A stretch of 64,000 nucleotides of DNA from CAYMZZ01 sp046297935 (GTDB lineage: Bacteria > Bacteroidota > Bacteroidia > Chitinophagales > Chitinophagaceae), in contig JBKBHA010000008.1 in assembly GCA_046297935.1 (NCBI GenBank), positions 62,001 through 126,000 of the forward strand. The letters are read 5' to 3'. Below, in pieces: positions 9,601 to 18,214 of this stretch. Made by a program: the position numbers and the translations under genes. Numbering within the stretch: position 1 is the first letter of the stretch; each line of letters opens with the position of its first letter. Under the pieces are notes generated by a model. That model did not search any database, was not told where the DNA came from, and was given only the letters and a program-made list of their open reading frames with translations.

Positions 9601-10158
9601 TTGTATGGAACGATAGGCAGTAGTACCCAGCACTGGATGAGTTCTTGCAAACGATGGCCAGTCGTAGCGGGTAATCTTTCCGGTGCGCAAGTCGAGGCTG
9701 CTCAGTTCGCGAACATCGGTTACAATCCATAGCCGTTGATTGCTATCGACATGAATATCGCGAACCATCCAATTGGGTATGGCCAACTGACTGTTTTCGG
9801 CAACGCCGTAGTTAACCCAAAGATCAGTGCGTGGATCGTATTTGTTTAATCCCTCCATGGTGGCTACCCACAGGTAACCGCTGTCGTCAGAGGCGAGGTC
9901 ATTGATGATTTCATTGGAGATAGAATTGGTATGCGTGGGACGAAAAACTCGGAATTCATGTCCGTCGTAGCGGTTCAATCCGTTTTTAGTACCAATCCAG
10001 AAAAATCCCGATTTATCCTGCAGCAAACAACTAATACGGTTGTCTGACAAACCGTCGCGCACACTGAATAATTCAGAACGTACATAGAGCTGCGCTCCTG
10101 ACTCCAGGTGGGAAAGCAACAACGCTACCAGTATGAAAGTTCTCAAAGTAGTCAGCAT
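6643..10158 (-). CDS. large two-component sensor histidine kinase with periplasmic beta-propeller
   Basis: I start it at MLTTLRTFILVALLLSHLES (10158), because an upstream in-frame start would run into the methyltransferase gene. The 1171-residue product has a signal peptide, then a long periplasmic propeller of Reg_prop repeats (recurrent WVGT-like blades such as FFWIGTKNGLNRYDG), and a Y_Y_Y domain. It has one membrane helix near WFISGLAALLALGLFLWI. A GAF domain, a HisKA_3 dimerization box (IARDLHDEMGSTLTSI, His near residue 983) and a HATPase_c domain with the N-box ITNAAKYS follow. This is the architecture of SusR/one-piece Bacteroidota sensors, but the regulator is encoded separately just downstream. 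Confidence 0.92.
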   Translation of the reverse strand: MLTTLRTFILVALLLSHLESGAQLYVRSELFSVRDGLSDNRISCLLQDKSGFFWIGTKNGLNRYDGHEFRVFRPTHTNSISNEIINDLASDDSGYLWVATMEGLNKYDPRTDLWVNYGVAENSQLAIPNWMVRDIHVDSNQRLWIVTDVRELSSLDLRTGKITRYDWPSFARTHPVLGTTAYRSIQKLIPGKPGYFFLGTNRGLVEFNIKTGEFKYLGGRYNENLRDMHYDAVRGRVLIVTEEGELFEYFEKTGHFKAAFVHDLPYPSSNWLEPDPEDQWLASPKGLLQASAENNGIWLHPFVAHIEGYLQPGGVSATYREAPGVIWVGSPNGLNRMDWRSSMARFIPLAPASFRDGENKFASVYADSASGNYFVCGGVLKKVFVVHDKKNISTYERDLTGRPFSNCNAICPDNSGNFWLLTEESLYRWNANRLGFEAMPPPPEGFIYNFRDMVALPDGSMMLAAFSSGLWIFQPGTKQWKLLSDEGFRYTGKPTSLAIDRATGMLWVGTFGNGLFGFHFPKGDIRHYDPEQDGASVAPLHLINDLDITTDGKLLVATNAGGIFTLRAGVDGKVSWQHFSMREGLLSNQFISVVAGDNGQIWALSGHRVHQLDSFGKNVEPLVLNRIMPIASNSSDERMPHAAFFDHKNRQFLYASGGGLNLVPANSERIAGKFPVVFTQINIAGKWKTILDASANDQLEVPYRYNSISFQFVALYFERSRDIQYQHRLEGYNEEWQDGTHTASFNNLPPGKYRFVVRALVPGNSSTAPTASFSFSIVPPFWRTWWFISGLAALLALGLFLWIQSLRRNVRSQKILTYFATSLYGQNSVDDVFWDIARNCISQLKFEDCVIYLFNEERQTLLQRAAYGPKSPGLHELVNPLEIKIGVGIVGHVAKTMKAEIVKDTSKDRRYIVDDNARLSEMAVPIIVDGKLFGVIDSEHTKKNFYTRRHLQLMTRIAEICAAKISKYQIEERIRLKIARDLHDEMGSTLTSINIISKMAMEEAAGQPELQEQLQKIKDHSARVMDSMSEIVWAINPANDSFEKTILRMKEFATEILEPAGINVFFNEEEGLSRMQLDIEKRKEIYMIFKEVITNAAKYSDATEVHVQFRDDAGRLLMRVVDNGKGFDLHAAASGNGLKNMRTRAAQLQAEFTLESIEGTGTAIQLIAPIT

Positions 10159-10183
10159 CAGGTACAAGATACGAAGGCCGACG

Positions 10184-11113
10184 CTATCGCCGTGTGAGCA
10201 GGAAACAAAGGCGTGAAAAGCGGCCTTCAAAATCAAAAGGGGTGGTGGCTCGCGTAAGGTCGCGTATCTGCCAATCGCTTAACCTTTCCCGATCAAGCTC
10301 GAAACGTCTGTAATTGGTGCTGAACAGGATGCTACCCTGCGGGGAGAGATGAGCAACCACGTCATTTATCAGCGCAACATGGTCCCGTTGTATATCGAGG
10401 AATTCTTCCATTCGCTTGCTGTTGCTGAAGGTGGGTGGATCCAGCACAACCAGATCGAAAGCCTGTGTTGCCGGTTGTTTGAGATATTGCAGTACATCGG
10501 CCTGAACAAAGCTGAAACGGGTATCATCTCTAAACCCATTTATTTCCATATTAAATCGGGCCCAGTTCAGGTAGGTGTTAGACATGTCGACTGTGGTCAC
10601 CTGGCTGGCTTCACCTGCAGCGGCATATACCGAAAATGAGCCTGTGTAGGCGAACAAATTCAGTACTTTCTTGCCAGCGGCTTGCTGACGCACCCATTGC
10701 CTTGACATGCGATGATCGAGAAAAAGGCCTGAGTCAAGGTAGTCCGTCAGGTTCACTCGAAATTGAAGTCCGTTTTCCAACACTATTTTTTCAAAACCCT
10801 TTTCGTCGAGCCGTTGGTACTGGTCTTTTCGGCCGGCCTTCCGCTTCCTTACTCTGAAGAAAATATGCTCAGGGTCCACTTCCAGCACTGAAGCCATCAC
10901 TTGTCGACATTGGGCGGCCCAGCGCTCGTGCTGATCCTCGTCCATGCCGTGCCGGCGCTCATATTCAGCCACATACAAATCGCCATCATATAATTCGATG
11001 CTGAAAGGAAATTCAGGCAGATCATGGTCGTATACCCGGTAACAACTGACGCCGGCCTTACGCGCCAAACGACGACGATGACGAAATACTTTTTCGAGCC
11101 GGTTCCGGAACAT
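10184..11113 (-). CDS. class I SAM-dependent methyltransferase, RlmI/RlmK-like
   Basis: The product probably methylates ribosomal RNA. I start at MFRNRLEKVFRHRRRLARK (11113), which matches the beginning of the RlmK-type domain. A longer open frame upstream overlaps the divergent nuclease gene and is not protein-like. The 309 residues carry an N-terminal module (CYRVYDHDLPEFPFSIELYD), the SAM-binding motif VLNLFAYTGSFSVYAA, and the catalytic-side motif LVVLDPPTFSNSKRM. The closest family is the C-terminal half of 23S rRNA m7G2069/m2G2445 enzymes, or free-standing RlmI. The N-terminal THUMP/RlmL half is absent. Confidence 0.85.
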   Translation of the reverse strand: MFRNRLEKVFRHRRRLARKAGVSCYRVYDHDLPEFPFSIELYDGDLYVAEYERRHGMDEDQHERWAAQCRQVMASVLEVDPEHIFFRVRKRKAGRKDQYQRLDEKGFEKIVLENGLQFRVNLTDYLDSGLFLDHRMSRQWVRQQAAGKKVLNLFAYTGSFSVYAAAGEASQVTTVDMSNTYLNWARFNMEINGFRDDTRFSFVQADVLQYLKQPATQAFDLVVLDPPTFSNSKRMEEFLDIQRDHVALINDVVAHLSPQGSILFSTNYRRFELDRERLSDWQIRDLTRATTPFDFEGRFSRLCFLLTRR

Positions 11114-11194
11114 TTCCAGTTTCTGATCGTTAATCAAGCTGCTTTTTTCGCGAAATTCGTGATTCTCCCCGACCTCAGAGCAGAATACCGACCT

Positions 11195-12574
11195 ATGTAT
11201 GCAATTGTGGATATAGAAACTACAGGAGGTTATGCCGCAGCCCATGGCATAACGGAAATTGCTATACGCCATTTTGATGGAAATGAAATAACGGCCAGTT
11301 TTAACTCTTTGGTCAACCCACGCCAACCGATTCCCCGATACATTCAGGCTATGACCGGTATTACCGATGAAATGGTGGCCGGTGCCCCCGGATTTGAAGA
11401 AATAGCTGCCGAGGTCTACGCATTCCTGAAGGACCGTGTATTCGTTGCGCACAATGTGAACTTTGATTTTTCTTTCCTGAAAGCCCATTTGGCTGCGCGC
11501 GATTTCGATTTGCAGTCCCGAAAGCTTTGCACAGTTCGACTCAGCAGAAAGATCATCCCGGGGCTACCCTCTTATAGTCTGGGGAAACTTTGCGACTCGC
11601 TGGGAATAACCGTATCTGACCGACATCGTGCGGGTGGCGATGCCGATGCCACTGTTTCTCTATTTCGTATGTTGCTTGCACGCGACCAAAAAGAGTTTAT
11701 CAAAGCCAGCCTGCGAAAAGACAGCAAGGAACAAACGTTGCCACCCAACCTGCCAAAGGAACAATTCGAACAACTGCCCTACACCCCCGGGGTCTACTAT
11801 TTCCACAACGAAAAAGATAAAATAATCTACGTCGGTAAGGCCAAGAACCTAAAGTATCGAGTCAACAGCCATTTCAGCAACAATTCCAATAGCCGCCAGA
11901 AACAAAATTTCCTGCGCCATGTTCATCGAATCAGTTTTCAGGAATGTGGCACCGAACTAATGGCACATATATTGGAATCCGCTGAAATTCGCCGGCTGTG
12001 GCCTGCGTTCAATCATTCACAAAAACGCTGGGAAGATGTGTACGGTCTTTTCAGTTTCGAAGACCAGCGGGGTTACCTTCGGCTTGGCATTGAAAAAAAT
12101 AAAAAGCAGCTACGTCCGCTGCATACGTTTCACTACCTCACAACCGGACATTCGCTTCTTCGAAAACTGATTCGCGAACACCAGTTATGTGCCAGGCTCT
12201 GCTATTTGCAAAAAGACAATGGCCCCTGCGAGGGCCGGGCAGAAGGATATTGTCTTGGCGCCTGCGAGAACAGGGAGAATATTGTCGAATACAACAACAG
12301 AGTGAAACAGGCTATTGCCTCCTTACAGTCGGAGCCCAGCTTTGTGATCATCGACGAAGGCCGGAACCCGGGCGAAAAATCATGTGTGCTGGTACAACAA
12401 GGCCGGTTTGTGGGTATGGGCTATTTGCCGCGTGAAGCTTCTGTTTACGAAAGCACCGAATTATTGACACAACTAACCGCTTATAAAGAAAGTTACTATG
12501 TTCGTAACCTCGTGCTGGGCTACGCCGCCCAGTTTCCGGAAAAAGTGGTTGAATTAACGAAAGCGATCATATAA
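11195..12574 (+). CDS. DnaQ-like exonuclease fused to a UvrC-type GIY-YIG domain
   Basis: I start at MYAIVDIETTGGYAAAHGIT (11195), which is the first exonuclease motif. It leaves an 81-base divergent gap to the methyltransferase. The 459-residue protein has a DEDDh 3'-5' exonuclease domain (about 1-165) with motifs DIETTG, HNVNFDFSFL and HRAGGDADAT. A GIY-YIG nuclease domain follows (about 195-275) with the signature LPYTPGVYYFHNEKDKIIYV, then a UvrC-like Cys-rich stretch. It resembles Cho/UvrC N-terminal endonucleases fused to the polymerase III epsilon fold and probably acts in DNA repair. Confidence 0.9.
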   Translation: MYAIVDIETTGGYAAAHGITEIAIRHFDGNEITASFNSLVNPRQPIPRYIQAMTGITDEMVAGAPGFEEIAAEVYAFLKDRVFVAHNVNFDFSFLKAHLAARDFDLQSRKLCTVRLSRKIIPGLPSYSLGKLCDSLGITVSDRHRAGGDADATVSLFRMLLARDQKEFIKASLRKDSKEQTLPPNLPKEQFEQLPYTPGVYYFHNEKDKIIYVGKAKNLKYRVNSHFSNNSNSRQKQNFLRHVHRISFQECGTELMAHILESAEIRRLWPAFNHSQKRWEDVYGLFSFEDQRGYLRLGIEKNKKQLRPLHTFHYLTTGHSLLRKLIREHQLCARLCYLQKDNGPCEGRAEGYCLGACENRENIVEYNNRVKQAIASLQSEPSFVIIDEGRNPGEKSCVLVQQGRFVGMGYLPREASVYESTELLTQLTAYKESYYVRNLVLGYAAQFPEKVVELTKAII

Positions 12575-12633
12575 GTCGTTTCCCAAACCCCGTCGGCTGA
12601 TCAAACACCTCAACGACAAAACAACTAAACCAC

Positions 12634-12665
12634 TCAACAATTCAACAATTCAACAATTCAACATT
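12634..12665. repeat. octamer tandem repeat TCAACAAT
   Basis: Three exact TCAACAAT units are followed by a TCAACATT variant in the gap before the FKBP genes. Just upstream is ACAACTAAAC, the complement of the GTTTAGTT repeat seen at 21208-21231, so both loci may belong to one repeat family. Confidence 0.6.
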
Positions 12666-12694
12666 TCCCCATTCCCTGCTAGTTTACAAAATCC

Positions 12695-12702
12695 TATTTT
12701 TG
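12695..12702 (+). promoter_or_regulatory. predicted -7 box of the FKBP operon
   Basis: TATTTTTG matches TAnnTTTG and ends 17 bases before the first FKBP start, which would give a very short leader. No clear -33 TTTG is present. Confidence 0.38.
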
Positions 12703-12719
12703 CTGCCTAAATCACAAAA

Positions 12720-13673
12720 ATGACAAGAATCATCTGGGTCGCGATCGTACCCCTGGCACTGCTCTCCTGCCAGCGCAAAGGAGGCAATGCCGGTGTTGAA
12801 TTGAAAAATGCAGACGACTCAGCTGGTTATGCTCTTGGCGTCGATCTGGCATCGCGCCTGACTGAACAGAAAATGGGAAGTCTGAATTTTGGCATGATCA
12901 GTTATGCGATGGGTCAGGTGCTGACAGGAAAACCCACTCAAATTGAACTTCCAGTCTGTGGCATGGTGCTGCAGCAGTTTGGCATGCAAATAAGTTTCGA
13001 TAGTACAGCAGCAGCTTACAGAGGCAAAAACGAGGTTAAAACAAAAGACGATAAGGCCGTTTTGGCCAACATATATGATTCTGCCGGCTATGCCCTTGGT
13101 GTGGATCTTGGCAATCGGCTTAAATCACAAGGCATGGGTGGTCTGAACCGAGATTTAATGGATCGGGCGATCAATGTGGTGTTGGCTGGAGACAGCACGC
13201 TCATAAAACCAATGGATTGCATCAATGTGCTTAATCAGTACATGATGACAAAGTCGAAGGGACAAACGGATGCCAATATTAAAGAAGGCGAAGAATTTTT
13301 GGCCAAAAATGGCAAGCGCGCCGAAGTGAAAACCACTGCCAGTGGACTGCAATATGAAGTGATCCGTGAAGGAACAGGTGCTAAACCAACGGCTAACGAT
13401 ATTTTCGTTGCTCATTACCGCGGCACTTTGCTCGATGGAACTGTCGTTGATGAATCCTACAAACGCAACGAGCCGCTGGAGATGCCGGTTGGCCAGGTGA
13501 TATCCGGTTGGATTGAAGGTTTACAATTGATGAGTGTGGGTAGCCATTATAAATTTTATATCCCTTACGAAATGGCTTACGGTCTGCAGGGTAATCCTCC
13601 TGTGGTTCCCGGCGGTTCAACCCTGATTTTTGATCTTGAGTTGTTGGATGTTAAAAAAGGACCTGCCAAATGA
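12720..13673 (+). CDS. FKBP-type peptidyl-prolyl isomerase lipoprotein, copy 1
   Basis: This 317-residue protein is a predicted lipoprotein, with lipobox Cys17 in LALLSCQRK. It has two copies of an FKBP_N-like helical dimerization segment (DSAGYALGVDLASRL near residue 32 and DSAGYALGVDLGNRL near 120). A single C-terminal FKBP isomerase domain (about 205-312) ends PPVVPGGSTLIFDLELLDV. Such proteins assist folding of periplasmic or outer-membrane proteins. Typical FkpA/Mip proteins have one N-terminal segment, so the doubling is unusual. The gene overlaps the next FKBP gene by four bases (ATGA type). Confidence 0.88.
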   Translation: MTRIIWVAIVPLALLSCQRKGGNAGVELKNADDSAGYALGVDLASRLTEQKMGSLNFGMISYAMGQVLTGKPTQIELPVCGMVLQQFGMQISFDSTAAAYRGKNEVKTKDDKAVLANIYDSAGYALGVDLGNRLKSQGMGGLNRDLMDRAINVVLAGDSTLIKPMDCINVLNQYMMTKSKGQTDANIKEGEEFLAKNGKRAEVKTTASGLQYEVIREGTGAKPTANDIFVAHYRGTLLDGTVVDESYKRNEPLEMPVGQVISGWIEGLQLMSVGSHYKFYIPYEMAYGLQGNPPVVPGGSTLIFDLELLDVKKGPAK

Positions 13674-14674
13674 TGCGTTGTTTGCTGATAATTTTTTGTG
13701 CGGCATTGTTAGGCTGTAGCAGTAGTTCGAATGCTCAGAAAGGACAACAGAAGTTAGCCCAGCCGATAGTGTTGAAAAACCTCGCCGATTCCGCTGGCTA
13801 TGCCTTGGGCGTGGATGTGGCAAGCAGCCTGAAATCACGAAAAATGACCGCTATCAACCAGTCGTTGATTAATCGTGCATTTGAAGAACGCCTTGCGGGC
13901 AAACCAAGCCTGATCGACGAGAATGAATGTTTTCTGGTGTTGAACGATTATTCAAACCAGATGATGAATGCTCCTGACACGGTTGCTGCGGAAAAACCGG
14001 TGGCCGGAAGTAGCAAAAAACTCAGCAAGAAAGCGGGTTCCAAAAGTTTACCAGTTCCTGACTCCATCATTTTACGCAATTTGGCTGACTCGGCGGGTTA
14101 TGCTCTCGGTATCAATATGGCCAATTCACTGCTCATGCAGGATATGACAGGACTGAACCGATCACTTACTAAGATTGCCATTGCCAGTGTTTTTGCGGGC
14201 GATTCATTAATGCTAAGGCCCGAACACTGCTACGGAATTCTTAGAAGCTATGCCAATCAGATGGCGCGTGAAAAAGCGGCTGCCGTGATTAAAGCAGGCG
14301 AAGATTTTCTGGCGGAAAATGCGAGGAGGCCTGAAGTAAAAACAACTGCTTCCGGGCTTCAATATGAAATCCTTCGTGAGGCTGAAGGACCAAAGCCTTT
14401 GATCAGCGACATCTTTGTGGCGCACTATAGTGGCAAATTGCTCGATGGTACTGAGTTCGACAATTCGTATAACCGGGGACAGCCTCTTGAAATGGGTGTG
14501 TCGCAGGTGGTACGCGGCTGGATAGAAGGTTTGCAATTGATGTCGAAAGGCAGTAAGTACAAATTCTATATCCCCTATCAATTAGGATATGGTCTGACCG
14601 GCGCGCCTCCTGCTATTCCGGGAGGTTCGGTGCTCATATTTGAATTAGAACTGCTGGATATCAAAAAGCAATAA
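13670..14674 (+). CDS. FKBP-type peptidyl-prolyl isomerase lipoprotein, copy 2
   Basis: The 334-residue product is a tandem paralogue of the preceding gene. It has lipobox Cys16 (LLGCSSSS), two DSAGYALG segments (near 39 and 142), a Ser/Lys-rich linker between them, and a C-terminal FKBP domain ending GGSVLIFELELLDI. The start overlaps the previous stop, so translation is probably coupled. Both copies keep the doubled N-terminal segment, so that duplication came before the gene duplication. Both should be anchored at the outer or inner membrane facing the periplasm and act as chaperone isomerases, possibly as a heterodimer (inference). Confidence 0.88.
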   Translation: MMRCLLIIFCAALLGCSSSSNAQKGQQKLAQPIVLKNLADSAGYALGVDVASSLKSRKMTAINQSLINRAFEERLAGKPSLIDENECFLVLNDYSNQMMNAPDTVAAEKPVAGSSKKLSKKAGSKSLPVPDSIILRNLADSAGYALGINMANSLLMQDMTGLNRSLTKIAIASVFAGDSLMLRPEHCYGILRSYANQMAREKAAAVIKAGEDFLAENARRPEVKTTASGLQYEILREAEGPKPLISDIFVAHYSGKLLDGTEFDNSYNRGQPLEMGVSQVVRGWIEGLQLMSKGSKYKFYIPYQLGYGLTGAPPAIPGGSVLIFELELLDIKKQ

Positions 14675-14694
14675 ATAGTCGTAAAAAAACAGAG

Positions 14695-14756
14695 GCCCGA
14701 TTCGGCTGCTGGTGAAAACGAGTGCTTTCATCACGATTCCGCCGAATCGGGTCTTT
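14695..14756. terminator. bidirectional terminator between FKBP2 and cmk
   Basis: CCCGATTCGGC is exactly complemented by GCCGAATCGGG, followed by TCTTTCTTATTT on the plus strand. The left arm starts near 14697 and the right arm ends near 14752. The structure sits between the convergent genes and can serve both. Confidence 0.6.
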
Positions 14757-14757
14757 C

Positions 14758-15453
14758 TTATTTAGGAGCTGCTGTACCCTGTCGCTCTTTTGCCCAGGCA
14801 AGCGCACGGGAAAGTTGTTGCTCAGGCGAAAGGTGAGTGTTGTCCAGTACCAGCGCATCGTCGGCCTGGCGCAGAGGACTTACTTCTCGGTGCGAATCGA
14901 TATAATCCCGCATTTCAAGATTAGCCTTCACCTCTTCAATAGTTATGTTTGGATTCTTCTGATAGAGTTCTTTAAATCGCCGTTCCACCCGAACAGTGTT
15001 ATCGGCCGTCATAAAGATTTTTAATTCTGCATCCGGGAAAACGACTGTGCCAATATCGCGACCGTCCATTACTATCCCTTTGCGGCGACCCAATTCCTGC
15101 TGACGGGCAACGGCAAACTGCCTCACTTCGCGAACTGCGGCCACTTCACTCACTTTTTCTGCCACAACCAGATCGCGGATAACATATTCTACATTTTCAC
15201 CATTGAGGTAAATTTCACTCGACTGGCTTGTTTCATTGAAATGAAAATCGAGTACGATTTCTTTCAACGCTTCATTGACCTGAGAAAGATTGGTCCAGTC
15301 AATATGATTGCGCAAAAAATAGAGCGTGATAGCCCTGTACATGGCTCCGCTGTCGATATACACATAACCCAGTTCGCGGGCCATTTGTCGTGCCAGTGTG
15401 CTCTTTCCACAACTCGACCAACCGTCGATGGTGATAATGATCTTCTTTGCCAT
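14758..15453 (-). CDS. cmk: cytidylate kinase
   Basis: Cmk phosphorylates CMP/dCMP with ATP in pyrimidine nucleotide supply. I start at MAKKIIITIDGWSSCGKST (15453), three codons inside the longest frame. The 231 residues match the family. The Walker A loop is GWSSCGKST, followed by the NMP-binding segment YIDSGAMYRAITLYFL and the lid-side motif VMDGRDIGTVVFPDAELKI. It is convergent with the FKBP pair and lies downstream of clpC, from which a strong terminator separates it. Confidence 0.95.
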   Translation of the reverse strand: MAKKIIITIDGWSSCGKSTLARQMARELGYVYIDSGAMYRAITLYFLRNHIDWTNLSQVNEALKEIVLDFHFNETSQSSEIYLNGENVEYVIRDLVVAEKVSEVAAVREVRQFAVARQQELGRRKGIVMDGRDIGTVVFPDAELKIFMTADNTVRVERRFKELYQKNPNITIEEVKANLEMRDYIDSHREVSPLRQADDALVLDNTHLSPEQQLSRALAWAKERQGTAAPK

Positions 15454-15488
15454 GATTCGCAAAAATAGGCGAACATTTTCTAAACAAA

Positions 15489-15511
15489 AGAAGCACCTTG
15501 AAGGTGCTTCT
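15489..15511 (-). terminator. terminator of clpC
   Basis: An 11-bp stem, AGAAGCACCTT with AAGGTGCTTCT around a single G, is followed on the minus strand by TTTTGTTT. It lies 27 bases beyond the clpC stop. Confidence 0.7.
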
Positions 15512-15538
15512 TTATTTATTGCTGGTACATACTAACTA

Positions 15539-18070
15539 TCAGGCTTTTGATTCTGTTTTCGTTTCGGATTTCCGAAAGGAGAACTTCAATTTCTGTTGCT
15601 CCTTATCCAGATCAGCTTCCAACACATCACCTGCTTTCACATTCATATTCAAAATCTCTTCGGCCAGCGGATCCTCCAGATATTTCTGAATGGCCCGATG
15701 CAAGGGTCTTGCGCCAAACTGTACGTCGTAGCCTTTATCTGCCAGGAACGACTTAGCCTCTTCCGTCAGCGAAAGGCTGAAGCCGAGGTTAGCAAGGCGT
15801 TTCATAACACCTTTCATCAATATGTCGATGATGCTGAAGATGTTTTCTTTGCTGAGGCTGTTGAAGATGATCACATCGTCGATACGGTTCAGGAACTCGG
15901 GCGAAAAAGTACGTTTCAGTGCTTTTTCAATCACCGCCTTGTTGGCCTCATCTTCGTGCTCCATTTTCGCCGCAGTGGTGAATCCAACTCCTGCTCCAAA
16001 GTCTTTTAACTGACGGACACCGATATTAGAAGTCATGATGATCAGCGTGTTCTTAAAGTCAACTTTACGGCCCAGGCCATCGGTCAACTGTCCGTCATCT
16101 AATACCTGTAACAGGATATTGTAAATATCGGGGTGTGCCTTTTCGATTTCATCGAGCAGGATGACGCTGTAAGGTTTGCGGCGTACGCGCTCGGTCAGCT
16201 GTCCTCCCTCTTCGTATCCCACATATCCGGGGGGTGCACCAATAAGGCGGCTCACCGTAAATTTCTCCATGTATTCGCTCATATCGATGCGAACAAGCGC
16301 ATCTTCACTATCAAACATATGACGGGCCAGCGCACGTGCTAATTCGGTTTTACCTACACCCGTCGGCCCCAGGAATATGAAAGTACCAATTGGCTTTTTC
16401 GGGTCTTTCAACCCTACCCGATTCCGCTGAATAGCTTTTACTACTTTACCGATCGCTTCATCCTGTCCGATCACCATGCCGCGCATATCGTCGGTCATTT
16501 TGCGAAGCTTCTCTGTTTCTGCCTGCACCATCCGTTTTACAGGTATGCCGGTCATCATGCTAACCACTTCAGCAATAGCTTCTTCGTCGATCGGGTATTT
16601 CTTATGCTTGCTTTCTTCTTCCCAGTCTGCTTTTGCTTTTTCCAGGTCTTCTGCCAGTCTTTTTTCCGTGTCGCGCAAGGAAGCAGCCTCTTCAAATTTC
16701 TGGCTCTTCACTACCTTGTTCTTCTCAACCTTTACTTCTTCAATGCGCTTCTCGAGGTCCACAATGTTCTGCGGTACATTGATGTTTTTGAGGTGTACAC
16801 GGGCACCTACTTCGTCCATTACGTCTATAGCCTTATCCGGCAGCAAACGATCGGTAATATAGCGGTCGCTCAGCTTCACGCATGCTTCAATGCTTTCATC
16901 ATTATAGATCACATTGTGATAGTCTTCGTATTTCGACTTGATATTATTCAGAATCTGAATGGTTTCATCTACCGAAGGCGGATCAACCATTACTTTCTGG
17001 AAACGACGGTCAAGGGCACCATCTTTCTCGATATACATCCGGTATTCATCGAGCGTGGAAGCGCCAATGCATTGGAGTTCGCCACGTGCCAGTGCAGGCT
17101 TGAAGATATTGCTCGCATCAAGGGAACCACTTGCCCCACCTGCACCAACGATGGTATGAAGCTCATCTATGAACAGGATGACGTCGCGGTTTTTCTCCAG
17201 CTCGTTCATGATTGCTTTCATGCGCTCTTCGAACTGGCCGCGGTATTTAGTACCGGCCACCAGGGCTGCCAGATCAAGAGAAATGACTCGTTTGTCAAAC
17301 AGAACACGGGATACTTTTCGCTGTACAATGCGAAGGGCCAGCCCTTCCACGATGGCGGTTTTACCCACACCGGGTTCACCAATAAGAATGGGATTGTTTT
17401 TCTTACGGCGGGAAAGAATCTGTGATACGCGTTCTATTTCCGACTCGCGACCTACAATGGGATCAAGTGTTCCCATTTCGGCCAGTTTGGTTATATCGCG
17501 GCCAAAATTGTCTAATACAGGTGTTTTGCTCTTGGTAGCTCCTTGCTGCTTTGAACCTTTTTGCTGTGAGTATTTCTTTTCTTCTTCGAAATCATCATCG
17601 TTTTCGTCGGCATATTCCGAGCGGGGATCATTCGATTTCACGATGCCCAACTCCTGACGGAACATGTCGTAATCAACATCGAAGTGACTGAGGATCTGAG
17701 TGGCGATATTTTCTTTGTTTTTCAAAATAGACAGCATGAGGTGTTCGGTTTCAACGGTCGTACTCTTGAGGGCTTTTGCCTCCAGCACCGTTACCCGAAT
17801 TACTTTTTCTGCCTGCTTTGTCAATGGTAGACTATTGATATTGGCAATATTCTTTCCGGTTTTATCTTTTACGGCCATTTCAATTTCCTTGCGCAGCTCA
17901 TACAGGTCCACATTGAAACTTTTCAGTATCCGAACTGCTGTATTATCCCCCTCTCGGATCAGGCCGAGCAGAAGATGTTCGGTACCAATAAAGTCGTTTC
18001 CCAACCTCAATGCCTCCTCTCTGCTAAACGAAATGATCTCTTTTACCTGGGATGAAAAATTATTATCCAT
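15539..18070 (-). CDS. clpC: ATP-dependent Clp protease ATP-binding subunit
   Basis: ClpC is a AAA+ unfoldase that feeds substrates to ClpP. The 843 residues contain two N-terminal Clp repeats (about 1-150, with FSREEALRLGNDFIGTEHLL). The first AAA domain has Walker A GEPGVGKTA and Walker B VILFIDELHT, followed by a UVR-like coiled insert (KSQKFEEAASLRDTEKRL). The second AAA domain has Walker A GPTGVGKTEL and Walker B VILLDEIEK, then the ClpB D2-small domain. The UVR-like middle region places it as ClpC rather than ClpA or ClpB. It stands alone with its own promoter-like box and terminator. Confidence 0.96.
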   Translation of the reverse strand: MDNNFSSQVKEIISFSREEALRLGNDFIGTEHLLLGLIREGDNTAVRILKSFNVDLYELRKEIEMAVKDKTGKNIANINSLPLTKQAEKVIRVTVLEAKALKSTTVETEHLMLSILKNKENIATQILSHFDVDYDMFRQELGIVKSNDPRSEYADENDDDFEEEKKYSQQKGSKQQGATKSKTPVLDNFGRDITKLAEMGTLDPIVGRESEIERVSQILSRRKKNNPILIGEPGVGKTAIVEGLALRIVQRKVSRVLFDKRVISLDLAALVAGTKYRGQFEERMKAIMNELEKNRDVILFIDELHTIVGAGGASGSLDASNIFKPALARGELQCIGASTLDEYRMYIEKDGALDRRFQKVMVDPPSVDETIQILNNIKSKYEDYHNVIYNDESIEACVKLSDRYITDRLLPDKAIDVMDEVGARVHLKNINVPQNIVDLEKRIEEVKVEKNKVVKSQKFEEAASLRDTEKRLAEDLEKAKADWEEESKHKKYPIDEEAIAEVVSMMTGIPVKRMVQAETEKLRKMTDDMRGMVIGQDEAIGKVVKAIQRNRVGLKDPKKPIGTFIFLGPTGVGKTELARALARHMFDSEDALVRIDMSEYMEKFTVSRLIGAPPGYVGYEEGGQLTERVRRKPYSVILLDEIEKAHPDIYNILLQVLDDGQLTDGLGRKVDFKNTLIIMTSNIGVRQLKDFGAGVGFTTAAKMEHEDEANKAVIEKALKRTFSPEFLNRIDDVIIFNSLSKENIFSIIDILMKGVMKRLANLGFSLSLTEEAKSFLADKGYDVQFGARPLHRAIQKYLEDPLAEEILNMNVKAGDVLEADLDKEQQKLKFSFRKSETKTESKA

Positions 18071-18101
18071 ATTGAGATAATTGGTTGTGCTACAATATTA
18101 A

Positions 18102-18109
18102 CAAATATA
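18102..18109 (-). promoter_or_regulatory. predicted -7 box of clpC
   Basis: On the minus strand TATATTTG matches TAnnTTTG, 31 bases ahead of the clpC ATG. No convincing -33 element is seen. Confidence 0.35.
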
Positions 18110-18214
18110 ATTGGTTCCTGTTCGTCCCCACTTATAAACGGAATGTTGATAATTTAAGTTGCGCCCTGCTTCTAAAATTTGGGGTCTCCCGTTCAAAATG
18201 GCAACTTTGCCATT

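Noticed and set aside
11114..11488. N-terminal extension of the methyltransferase
   Set aside because: The extra 125 residues overlap the exonuclease start on the other strand and do not resemble the family, so the ATG at 11113 was chosen.
16604..17425. Long plus-strand open frame inside clpC
   Set aside because: It is antisense to a well conserved clpC and has no protein-like motifs.
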